A stretch of 28,509 nt of DNA. Origin: FEB-35 sp050263095 (lineage in GTDB: Bacteria > Desulfobacterota > Deferrimicrobia > Deferrimicrobiales > Deferrimicrobiaceae). The notes beneath the pieces are model-generated. The model did no database searches, had not been told where the DNA came from, and saw only the letters and a list, made by a program, of their open reading frames with translations. The stretch covers positions 1 to 28,509 of the forward strand of contig JBLNEW010000045.1 in assembly GCA_050263095.1 (NCBI GenBank). Reading direction: 5' to 3'. A program made the position numbers and the translations under genes. Positions 8,811-15,665 of the stretch are shown one piece after another (the first letter of the stretch is position 1; the number at the start of each line of letters is the position of its first letter).

Positions 8811-8869
8811 GCTCTCGTTAACAAGAGCTGCTATTTCTAATATACAATTATACTTTCTAATGTAATTTT
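8811..8869. promoter_or_regulatory. Divergent intergenic control region with palindrome and direct repeats
   Basis: The 281 bp between the malic enzyme and XRE-cupin genes are strikingly AT-rich compared with the rest. An 18-bp imperfect palindrome at 8811-8828 (GCTCTCGTTAACAAGAGC, 16 of 18 positions symmetric, centred on GTTAAC) is followed by TTTCTAAT repeated at 8834-8841 and 8854-8861, exactly two helical turns apart. TATACT at 8849-8854 could be a -10 box for the regulator gene, though no clear -35 box is seen. The pattern fits an operator, perhaps for the XRE-cupin protein itself, but binding is inference. Confidence 0.45.
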
Positions 8870-8934
8870 CGGTGGGTATCTATACAAGATTTGCGGAATG
8901 GAGATATCATTATCGATAGGGAGGAAATCAACTC

Positions 8935-9477
8935 GTGGAAACGATCGACGTCGGAAAAAGGATCAAGAGCATTCGCAAACGGAAAGGGCTGACCCTCCAG
9001 GAGCTGGCGGAAAAGAGCGGCATCTCGGCGACCGCCATCAGCGCCATCGAACGGAACGTGTCTTCCCCCACGGTGAACACGCTTGCAGGAATCGCGCGGG
9101 CGCTCGGCGAATCGCTTTCCTCCCTTTTGGGCGAAAGCGAAATCTCCTTCGTCCTGACGCGGGCCGACAAGCGCGAGCGGCTCGCCACCGAGATCCGGAA
9201 CGTCGATTTCCTGAGCCTGGCATCCGGCGTGCCGGGCCAGAGGTTCCAGCCTATGATGAGCGTCCTCAAACCGGGCGCGACAAGCGGCGAAGACTACGTG
9301 ACGCACAGGGGGGAAGAGTTCTTCCTTGTGGTAAAGGGGTCGCTGGAGGTCGAGCTGAACGGTCAGACCTCGCGCCTGGAGGAGGGAGACAGCCTCTACT
9401 TCCGCGGCAACACGCCCTACCGATGGAAAAACGCCGCGGAAAAGGAAACCCAGATCCTTATAGTCTCCGCCGCCTGA
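8935..9477 (+). CDS. XRE-family transcriptional regulator with cupin domain
   Basis: A 180-residue regulator. Residues ~7-61 are an XRE/Cro-type helix-turn-helix (GLTLQELAEKSGISATAISAIE). Residues ~100-178 are a cupin_2 beta-barrel (HRGEEFFLVVKGSLEVELNG, then LEEGDSLYFRGNTPYRWKN), which normally binds a small ligand or metal. This two-domain layout is the PuuR/SutR-like family, which controls catabolic or stress genes. The GTG start has GGGAGG ten bases upstream. It is divergent from the malic enzyme operon, with a palindrome in between, so control of itself or that operon is plausible. Its 3' end faces nth, 19 bp away. Confidence 0.9.
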   Translation: METIDVGKRIKSIRKRKGLTLQELAEKSGISATAISAIERNVSSPTVNTLAGIARALGESLSSLLGESEISFVLTRADKRERLATEIRNVDFLSLASGVPGQRFQPMMSVLKPGATSGEDYVTHRGEEFFLVVKGSLEVELNGQTSRLEEGDSLYFRGNTPYRWKNAAEKETQILIVSAA

Positions 9478-9484
9478 CTCCCTG

Positions 9485-9498
9485 GACGGCGTGCCGTC
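9485..9498. terminator. Short GC hairpin between convergent genes
   Basis: GACGGCGTGCCGTC is a perfect 6-bp stem with a 2-base loop, between the stop of the XRE-cupin gene and the stop of nth. No T-run follows on either strand, so termination is uncertain; the position between convergent genes is the main support. Confidence 0.25.
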
Positions 9499-10138
9499 AC
9501 TCGACGCCGTTCCTGGGGCAGACCGGCAGCAGGCCGCAAGCCGGGCACCTGGGTTTCCTGGCTACGCAGATCCGCCGCCCGTGCCATCCAAGGCGGGTGG
9601 CGAACTCCCACCATTTCGACTCGGGAACGGCGGCCGCCAGATCCTGCTCGATTTTTTCCGGATCCTTGGATACGGTCAGGCCCAGCCGGAACGACACCCT
9701 TCCGACGTGCGTGTCGACCGGCAGCGCGCACGCCCCGAAGCATGCCCCCAGGATGACCGAGGCGGTCTTCCTCCCGACGCCGGGAAGCGACGTCAGAGCC
9801 CCCATCGTCGCAGGCACCTTTCCCCCGTGGCGCGAGACCAGGCATGCGGAAAGGCCCCTGATCGCTTTCGCCTTGTTCCGGAAGAAGCCGGTCGGACGTA
9901 TGGCCTCCTCCAGCTCTTCCGGAGGCGCTGCGGCAAGCGCGCCGGGGCCGGGGTACTTGAGGAACAGCGCCGGCGTCACGCCGTTCACCCGCTCGTCGGT
10001 GCACTGGGCCGCGAGCACTGTCGCCACCAGCAGCTCGAACGGATTGCGGTAATCGAGGAGAACCCGGGCCTCCGGGTACGCGCGGGCCAGGAAGTCGAGG
10101 ACGAAAGCAACCGGCGCTGGAGGCTTTCGGGCACTCAT
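9497..10138 (-). CDS. nth: Endonuclease III (DNA glycosylase/AP lyase)
   Basis: A 213-residue base-excision repair enzyme that removes oxidised pyrimidines and nicks abasic sites. The helix-hairpin-helix LPGVGRKTA (residues 118-125) carries the catalytic Lys124, and VDTHVGRV carries the catalytic Asp142. The C-terminal [4Fe-4S] ligands are complete: Cys191, Cys198, Cys201, Cys207 (C-x6-C-x2-C-x5-C). Length is typical. The ATG start lies one base past the stop of the small upstream gene (TGA-T-ATG), so translation is probably coupled to it. Confidence 0.95.
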   Translation of the reverse strand: MSARKPPAPVAFVLDFLARAYPEARVLLDYRNPFELLVATVLAAQCTDERVNGVTPALFLKYPGPGALAAAPPEELEEAIRPTGFFRNKAKAIRGLSACLVSRHGGKVPATMGALTSLPGVGRKTASVILGACFGACALPVDTHVGRVSFRLGLTVSKDPEKIEQDLAAAVPESKWWEFATRLGWHGRRICVARKPRCPACGLLPVCPRNGVE

Positions 10139-10139
10139 A

Positions 10140-10394
10140 TCAGCCGCTCCGGCTGAAAACTACGACTTCGTACCCCTGGACGTCAACTTCGTAGGTCACG
10201 CCCTGGAGCCTGCATGTGAAAAGCTTCCCCGGGCCCATGAACTCGTCCTCCGGAGTGACGAGGAAGGCGCCCTGTTCTCCAAGCCAGTCGAGCAGCCCCC
10301 TCACCTCCACGAACGTAAGGTCGAACGGGGTGATCAGGTTGTAAACCTTGCCTTTGTGCAGGATCGGATAGATGTCGTATTCTTCGGGATTCAA
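10140..10394 (-). CDS. Small acidic protein of unknown function, coupled to nth
   Basis: An 84-residue acidic protein (starts MNPEEYDIYPILHKGKVY) that I do not recognise. It is predicted to be soluble, with mixed alpha/beta character and no Cys clusters. The start is a TTG at 10394 preceded by AAAGGGAA. Its stop is one base from the nth ATG, so the two are almost certainly co-transcribed. The divergent AMP-binding gene begins about 86 bp away. Linkage to a repair glycosylase may be only positional. The main support that it is real is the tight junction with nth and protein-like composition throughout. Confidence 0.6.
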   Translation of the reverse strand: MNPEEYDIYPILHKGKVYNLITPFDLTFVEVRGLLDWLGEQGAFLVTPEDEFMGPGKLFTCRLQGVTYEVDVQGYEVVVFSRSG

Positions 10395-10480
10395 GGGGTT
10401 CCCTTTCGCTCTTTACGGCAAACCATCGTTTAGTATACGCTGGTATCCCGCCGTGAAATAGTTGTCTGGAGGCTTTGCGC

Positions 10481-12046
10481 TTGGTTCTCCGCGACATCCT
10501 GGCACGTAACGCCCGCATCTATCCGGACCTCGTCGCATTGGCCATGGGCCAGGAGTCCCTCACCTTCCGGGAGCTTGCGCAGCGCGTGTCCCGCCGGGCA
10601 TCCGGCCTCCGCAGCCTCGGCATCGAAAAAGGCGACCGTGTGGCGGTCCTTATGCGCAACTCCCCCGCCTACGTGGAGTTGCTTTATGCGGTCACGCAGA
10701 TCGGGGCCGTCCTGACGCCGTTGAACGAATTGCTCATCGCCAGGGAGCTTGCGGCGATCCTGCGGCACGCCGATGCGGCCGCCCTCGTTTATTCCGAAGA
10801 ATTCCGGGGCGTGGTCGATCGGATCCGGACCTCCGTTCCGTCGGTCGCCCGCTTCGTTTCGGAAGACCTGCTCTTCCATGAAGGGAGCGCACCGGGGGGG
10901 ACGGAGACCGTTCCTCCTGTCCCGTCCGCCGAGGCGGTCCCCCTGTTCGAATCGGACACCGCCATACTCGTTTACGCGGGAGGAACCTCCGGCGCTCCCC
11001 GGGGAGCGATGCTGTCCCACGGCAACCTGGTATCCGCCTCAGTTTCCGCGGCCCTGGAGCTCGGCCTGTCCCGCAACGACGTTTATCTCTCCTGCACGCC
11101 CCTGCCGTTCATGGCGGGGACCGGCCGGCTCCTCCGGTTCCAATGCCTGGGAGGATCTGTCGTCATCCTGCCGGGCGACGATCCCGAAGATGTGCTCAAG
11201 GCGATAGAGCGGCGCAAGATCACTCACGTCCTGCTGACCCCTACGCTTATGGCCCGGATCCTCGACCTGCCGTCGGCCCCCCGGTACAACCTGGCAACCT
11301 TGAAAACCGTTCTCTACGGCGGGGCGTCGATCCCGATCGAATTGCAGAAGCGGGCCATCCGCTTCTTCCCTTGCGGGCTGGTGCAGTCCTACGGCCAGGT
11401 GGAGTCGGCCGGGGTGCTCACTTTCCTGCACGCGGAGAGCCACTCGCTGGACGAGAGCACGCCCTACATGCGGAGATTGATGTCGGTAGGCAAGGAAGCG
11501 TTCGGCGTCGAGGTGCGGGTCGTGGACGAGTCCGGCCGCGAAGTCTCGCCCAACCAGGTCGGAGAGATCGTCGCGCGCGGCCCGAACGTCTTCGCCGGCT
11601 ATTTCCGGGATCCTTCTTCCACTGCCGAGGTGCTGAAGAACGGGTGGCTCCTCACGGGGGACGTCGCCTCGGTGGACGAGGAAGGATACATATACATCGT
11701 CGATCGGAAGCGGGACACGCTGATGGTCGGGGGCATCTCGGTCTATCCGAAAGAAATCGAGGACGTCGTCGCGGAGCACCCGGCCGTCGAGGAAGCCGCC
11801 GTCGTCGGGCTGTCCGATTACGAGCTCGGGGAAGTCCCGGTCGCCGTAGTGGCGCTCAAGAAGGGGGCGCAGGCCGACGCCGACGGAATCCTGGCCCACT
11901 GCCGCGAAAACATGGCGCCTTTCAAGGTTCCCCGATCGGTGGAGTTCATACCGTCGCTGCCCCGCAACAGCCAGGGGAAGGTGCTTAAGGTCAGGCTGAA
12001 GGTAAAAGGGATTTCCGGGCCGATTCCCCGAAAACCTCGGCGGTAA
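10481..12046 (+). CDS. AMP-binding acyl-CoA synthetase-like enzyme
   Basis: A 521-residue ANL-superfamily enzyme that probably activates a carboxylic (fatty or aromatic) acid with ATP to the acyl-AMP and then to acyl-CoA. The core motifs are recognisable: the ATP-binding loop YAGGTSGAPRGAMLSH, YGQVES in the A5 region, TGDVASVDEEGYIYIVDRKRD (A7/A8), and the C-terminal PRNSQGKVLK with the catalytic Lys. The ATP loop has Arg where Lys is usual and AGG where TSG is usual. The start is set by GGAGG at 10468-10472: TTG at 10481 has 8-base spacing, while the in-frame TTG at 10475 would have only 2. The 3' end overlaps the convergent AMMECR1 gene by 56 bp. Substrate unknown. Confidence 0.87.
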   Translation: MVLRDILARNARIYPDLVALAMGQESLTFRELAQRVSRRASGLRSLGIEKGDRVAVLMRNSPAYVELLYAVTQIGAVLTPLNELLIARELAAILRHADAAALVYSEEFRGVVDRIRTSVPSVARFVSEDLLFHEGSAPGGTETVPPVPSAEAVPLFESDTAILVYAGGTSGAPRGAMLSHGNLVSASVSAALELGLSRNDVYLSCTPLPFMAGTGRLLRFQCLGGSVVILPGDDPEDVLKAIERRKITHVLLTPTLMARILDLPSAPRYNLATLKTVLYGGASIPIELQKRAIRFFPCGLVQSYGQVESAGVLTFLHAESHSLDESTPYMRRLMSVGKEAFGVEVRVVDESGREVSPNQVGEIVARGPNVFAGYFRDPSSTAEVLKNGWLLTGDVASVDEEGYIYIVDRKRDTLMVGGISVYPKEIEDVVAEHPAVEEAAVVGLSDYELGEVPVAVVALKKGAQADADGILAHCRENMAPFKVPRSVEFIPSLPRNSQGKVLKVRLKVKGISGPIPRKPRR

Positions 12047-12566
12047 AAGAATACAGCTCCGCGCCCCTGGCCCATTCGCCCGGGGGAAGTCCCGCCTTCC
12101 GGCACACGTTGGAAAGGAACACCTTCCGGTCCCAACCGCACGCCTCGGCCACCTGGGGCAGCAGAAGGCCGCGGCGTCCGCCCTTGCGGATCATCAGCCC
12201 GTGGGTTCCGATCTCGACCTCTTCCGGCCTTGCAGGAACCATCGGAGTCAGGACGGAGATCTCGATGTGGACCGAGTCGATTTCCGAGGGGGCGACGGGG
12301 GGAAACCGCGGATCCTCCGTAGCAGCCGCCACCGCGCATTCCTGGATCGTCCGGTACAGGGGGGCCGTCGCCTCGGTATAGCCTATGCACCCCCGCAGGC
12401 GCCCTTCCTGGGTGAGCGTCACGAACGCCGCGCCCGGCGCGGACAGCCTGGCGGACGCGGGTGCCTCCTCCGGCACCTTTCCGTCGCGGATGAACGACGA
12501 GAAGGCGCGGCGCGCGATCGCCAGCAGCTCGATCCGATCCTCTTCGGGCAGGTAGGGGGGGCGCAT
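11991..12566 (-). CDS. amrA: AMMECR1-domain protein (AmmeMemoRadiSam system A)
   Basis: About 191 residues. The AMMECR1 signature is clear: GRLRGCIGYTEA, then AVAAATEDPRFPPV, IEISVLTPM and GGRRGLLLPQVAEACGW. The family is conserved from archaea to man. In bacteria it often occurs with a Memo-like protein and a radical SAM enzyme, neither of which is in this window, and its biochemical role is not settled. Two starts are possible: GTG at 12572 or ATG at 12566. The ATG overlaps the upstream HD-GYP stop as TGATG and is preferred because no good ribosome binding site is seen, so translation looks coupled to the regulator. Confidence 0.9.
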   Translation of the reverse strand: MRPPYLPEEDRIELLAIARRAFSSFIRDGKVPEEAPASARLSAPGAAFVTLTQEGRLRGCIGYTEATAPLYRTIQECAVAAATEDPRFPPVAPSEIDSVHIEISVLTPMVPARPEEVEIGTHGLMIRKGGRRGLLLPQVAEACGWDRKVFLSNVCRKAGLPPGEWARGAELYSFTAEVFGESARKSLLPSA

Positions 12567-13684
12567 CAGCACGGCCGTGCGAAGATGGAGTCCACGCGGC
12601 CGTCGGGCATGATCAGGTCGCCGATGTCTCCGAGAATCTCTATGTCGCCCTGCACGTCCAGGAAGACGGGCACGATATCCGGATCGAACTGGGCCCCGGA
12701 GCAGCGGATTATCTCCGCGTTTGCAGCCTCCAGCGTCAGCGCCTGCCGGTAGGCACGGGTCGAGGTCATTGCGTCGAACGTGTCCGCGATCGCCATGATC
12801 CGCGACTCGAGCGGAATGTCTATCCCCGACAGACCCTTCGGATAGCCTTTACCGTCGAAACGCTCGTGATGATGCAGGATCGCCGGAAGAAGCGGCTGGA
12901 AGAACGGTATAGGCTGGAGAATCCCGATGGCCACCTCGGGGTGCTTCGTGATCTCCCTGAACTCCTCTTCCGTCAGCTTTCCCGGCTTGTTCAGTATGGC
13001 CTCACGCACTCCGATCTTCCCGAGGTCGTGCAGCACCGTGGCCTGCCGCAACAGCTCGAGCTGCTCGCGGCCGAGTTTCATCGCCTTGCCGATCGCCACG
13101 GAATACATCGTCACGCGCTGCGAGTGGCCGCGCGTGTAGAGATCCTTGGCTTCCAGCGCCTTGATCAGGGCGTCGATCGACCGGACGTACATGGAGTTTA
13201 TGAGGTCGGTCTGCTCCTTTACCTTCTTCTCCAGGTTCAGCTGGTAGTCCTGGAGCTCCCGCTCTAGGGCTTTTTTCCTTATCGCGTTCTCGATCGTGAT
13301 CAGCAGGACGTCGAAATTGAATGGCTTGGTTATGTAATCGCAGGCGCCTATCTTCAGCGCGGACACCGCCGTGTCGAGTTCCGCGTGCGCGGACATCACG
13401 ATTCCGGCGGTTTCGGGGAACCTCGACGTCGACTCGCGCAGGAGAGCGATCCCGTCCATTTCCGGCATCCGTATATCCGTCAGCAGAACCGTGTAACTTC
13501 GTTCGGACAGCTTGGAAAGCGCGTTCTTCCCGTTGCACGCTTCTTCCACCGAATATCCTGCAATTTCAAGGCGTTCCCGGACGAGAGTACGGATGAGCTC
13601 CTCGTCGTCGACGACAAGGATCGTGTTCCCGTTGCCGTTATATCGGCAATTGTTCTTCAAGGTCCGCAGCATGCGCATCACCAT
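12566..13684 (-). CDS. Response regulator with HD-GYP cyclic-di-GMP phosphodiesterase domain
   Basis: A 372-residue RpfG-type protein. Residues ~20-135 are a receiver domain with acidic pocket Asp26/Asp27, phospho-acceptor Asp70 (LLTDIRMPEMDG) and Lys120. A short coiled-coil linker follows (~135-160). The HD-GYP domain (~165-345) has HDLGKIG (His219, Asp220) and HHHERFDGKGYP (271-282) intact, so it should degrade cyclic-di-GMP when phosphorylated. No partner histidine kinase is adjacent, so it is an orphan in this window. There are in-frame ATGs at codons 1, 3 and 5 with only a weak ribosome binding site, so the exact start is uncertain. The AT-rich 13685-13746 stretch upstream should hold the promoter. 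Confidence 0.93.
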   Translation of the reverse strand: MVMRMLRTLKNNCRYNGNGNTILVVDDEELIRTLVRERLEIAGYSVEEACNGKNALSKLSERSYTVLLTDIRMPEMDGIALLRESTSRFPETAGIVMSAHAELDTAVSALKIGACDYITKPFNFDVLLITIENAIRKKALERELQDYQLNLEKKVKEQTDLINSMYVRSIDALIKALEAKDLYTRGHSQRVTMYSVAIGKAMKLGREQLELLRQATVLHDLGKIGVREAILNKPGKLTEEEFREITKHPEVAIGILQPIPFFQPLLPAILHHHERFDGKGYPKGLSGIDIPLESRIMAIADTFDAMTSTRAYRQALTLEAANAEIIRCSGAQFDPDIVPVFLDVQGDIEILGDIGDLIMPDGRVDSIFARPC

Positions 13685-13746
13685 GGTACTCTTCGGCAGT
13701 GTGTAAATAATATTTAATCTTTTTTCCCTCTAGGATTCGGCAGGTT

Positions 13747-14787
13747 TCAAACGTTGAAGCGGACGTGGAAAATATCCCCGTCCCGGACGATGTATTCCTT
13801 GCCCTCGAGCCTGAGCTTGCCTTCCGCTTTCGCTTTAGACATCGTCCCGCACCTCAAGAAATCCTCGCACTGGATGACTTCCGCGCGTATGAATCCTTTC
13901 TCGAGGTCGGAATGTATCCTGCCCGCCGCCGTCAGCGCCGTGGCGCCCTGCTGGATGTTCCAGGCCCTTACCTCGTCATCCCCGACCGTCAGGAAGCAGA
14001 TGTAGTCCATTGCGTCGAAGGCCCCCCGGACCAGCCTGTCCCTGGCGCTGTGCGCTATCCCCATTTCCTTCAGGAAATCGGCCTGCTCGGCGGGGGAAAG
14101 CTGTGATATTTCCTCCTCTATCCTGGCCGAGAGCCGGATGAGCGGTATTTCCCGGTCCGCGGCTACGGCGTCAAGTTCCGGGTACGCCTCCCCGGAGAGG
14201 TCCCCTTCCCCGACGTTCAGAACCATCAGCAACGGGATTCGGCTTGCGAACCGAAAACCCGAGAGCACGCGGATCTCCTCCGCCGAGAATTCCACCCTGA
14301 GCAGCGGGACCTCCTTCTCGAGCGAAGCGATTGCCTTGTTAAGGGTCGTCCATTCGATGTCCCGCTTCGCCTCCTTCGCCATCCGTTCGATCCTCTTCTG
14401 GGCGATAAGGTAATCGGAGAGGGTCAGCTCGGACTCGATCGCCCGGAACTCCTTGACGGGGTCCAGCCCTCCGGGAGGGGGCGGGTGGAAATCGTCCGAG
14501 AATCCCCGAAGGACGACCGCGAGCACGTCTGCTCCCTTTATCTTCGCCAAGGTTTCGGCGGAGAGCAGTTCGTCCTCCTTCACGTCGATGTCCTCGAACG
14601 TTATGGATACGTGGGTCTTCTTCTTGGGGTGGAATATATCGGCAAGCCGGTCCACCCGCTCGTCCGGGACCCTGATAGTGCAGATGCCGGCCGACGGGGC
14701 TTTCGCCGCGGCCTCGCCCGCTCCGGCAAGCGCTCCGAAGAGCGTGCTCTTGCCGGCTCCGGCGGTTCCGATTATTCCGACCTTCAT
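13747..14787 (-). CDS. YchF-like P-loop NTPase with TGS domain, divergent
   Basis: A 346-residue relative of YchF (OBG-family, ATP-preferring, ribosome-associated). The P-loop is GTAGAGKST (residues 7-15) instead of the usual GLPNVGKST. The G4 region reads LNVGE, matching YchF's N-x-x-E rather than the N-K-x-D of GTPases. The C-terminal TGS region is well kept (LTVGDDEVRAWNIQQG, then DLEKGFIRAEVI), as is the ending GDIFHVRFNV. The G3/switch II segment, DIAGLVKGAS in YchF, is not recognisable: that stretch reads FEDIDVKEDELLSAE. It is therefore either a degenerate paralogue or a clade with altered hydrolysis. The ATG at 14787 overlaps the upstream LmbE-type gene's stop (ATGA) and has GGAGG seven bases before it. 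Confidence 0.85.
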   Translation of the reverse strand: MKVGIIGTAGAGKSTLFGALAGAGEAAAKAPSAGICTIRVPDERVDRLADIFHPKKKTHVSITFEDIDVKEDELLSAETLAKIKGADVLAVVLRGFSDDFHPPPPGGLDPVKEFRAIESELTLSDYLIAQKRIERMAKEAKRDIEWTTLNKAIASLEKEVPLLRVEFSAEEIRVLSGFRFASRIPLLMVLNVGEGDLSGEAYPELDAVAADREIPLIRLSARIEEEISQLSPAEQADFLKEMGIAHSARDRLVRGAFDAMDYICFLTVGDDEVRAWNIQQGATALTAAGRIHSDLEKGFIRAEVIQCEDFLRCGTMSKAKAEGKLRLEGKEYIVRDGDIFHVRFNV

Positions 14788-15563
14788 CGGTCCGCCTCCT
14801 CGTCGGGGATCCCCTCGAACAGGTCGAACTCGGGAAGGAGCGGGCGCGGAAGCCGCGTTCCGGCCAGCACGTAGGTTTCCGTCCGCGCGAAATCGCGATA
14901 CCCCTCCCGGGAGAGGATCCGGGCGGAATCCTTGGCCTGGGTGCGATGGCAGGAAAACGCCTCCACTTTTTTCTCGACGTACGCGGAAGTGTCCACGAAG
15001 GTAGTCAGCTTCTCCCTGGGCACCCCGGCGAGCGGAACGTTCCAGGCTTCCAGGATTTCCCGTGCGATCTCGAACTGGTACAGCTTGAACGGCGCCCATG
15101 GCCCGATGCCGCCCACCAGCTGGCGGGGGAATTTCGACGGATCGGCCGCGGCGTCGAAGGCGTTCAGCGCCACCTCGGACATCACGATGTGGTCGGGATG
15201 CCTCGAAACGCCTTCCGGGCCGAAGCCGATCAGCACATGGGGACGGATCCACCTTATCTGTTCGACGGCCTTCTCGACCAGCAGATGACGCGGAGCAAGG
15301 TGGAGCTGCCCGTCCATGAAGCCCAGGAAAACTACCTTCCGTATACCCAGGACGCCGGCGGCGCAGTGAAGCTCGGCCGCGCGAACTTCCCCCAGGTGCT
15401 CCCTGTCGGTTACGGGCGGGTCCCCGACCATGCCGGCCTGTCCCTTCGTCGCGGTCGCAAGGTACACGTCGGTCCCTTCGCTCGAATATTTCGCTATGGT
15501 CCCACCCGGCCCGAAAGTTTCGTCGTCCGGGTGAGCGAGGAGGAGCAGGATCCTTCGCTTCAA
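14784..15563 (-). CDS. PIG-L/LmbE family N-deacetylase
   Basis: About 259 residues. The family zinc motif AHPDDE is at residues 10-15, with further conserved segments FGPEGVSRHPDH and SCHRTQ. LmbE/PIG-L enzymes remove acetyl groups from N-acetylglucosamine-type substrates, for example in bacillithiol or mycothiol synthesis, lipid-linked sugars or antibiotic pathways; the substrate here is unknown. The start is chosen as TTG at 15563, which has AGGAG nine bases upstream and gives the usual N-terminus MKRRILLLLAHPDDE. A TTG at 15608 would add 15 atypical residues. It overlaps the YchF-like gene by four bases, so the pair is translationally coupled, and it is divergent from the patatin gene. Confidence 0.88.
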   Translation of the reverse strand: MKRRILLLLAHPDDETFGPGGTIAKYSSEGTDVYLATATKGQAGMVGDPPVTDREHLGEVRAAELHCAAGVLGIRKVVFLGFMDGQLHLAPRHLLVEKAVEQIRWIRPHVLIGFGPEGVSRHPDHIVMSEVALNAFDAAADPSKFPRQLVGGIGPWAPFKLYQFEIAREILEAWNVPLAGVPREKLTTFVDTSAYVEKKVEAFSCHRTQAKDSARILSREGYRDFARTETYVLAGTRLPRPLLPEFDLFEGIPDEEADR

Positions 15564-15665
15564 TGCAGGGAGCTCCTGCGGGTTTCTTGAACGCCGTGAG
15601 GTATTCAAGATATCACAAAGGGTTCCCGGCTTGCACCGGCGCGGCGGAACCCCTATCCTTTACGG

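Noticed and set aside
13747..15252. A 501-residue version of the YchF-like protein
   Set aside because: The extra N-terminal part is the LmbE-type gene read in another frame. The P-loop start at 14787 has a strong ribosome binding site and an ATGA overlap.
15564..15608. An upstream TTG start for the LmbE-type gene
   Set aside because: It adds 15 residues not typical of the family. The internal TTG at 15563 has AGGAG at proper spacing and starts two residues before the first strand.
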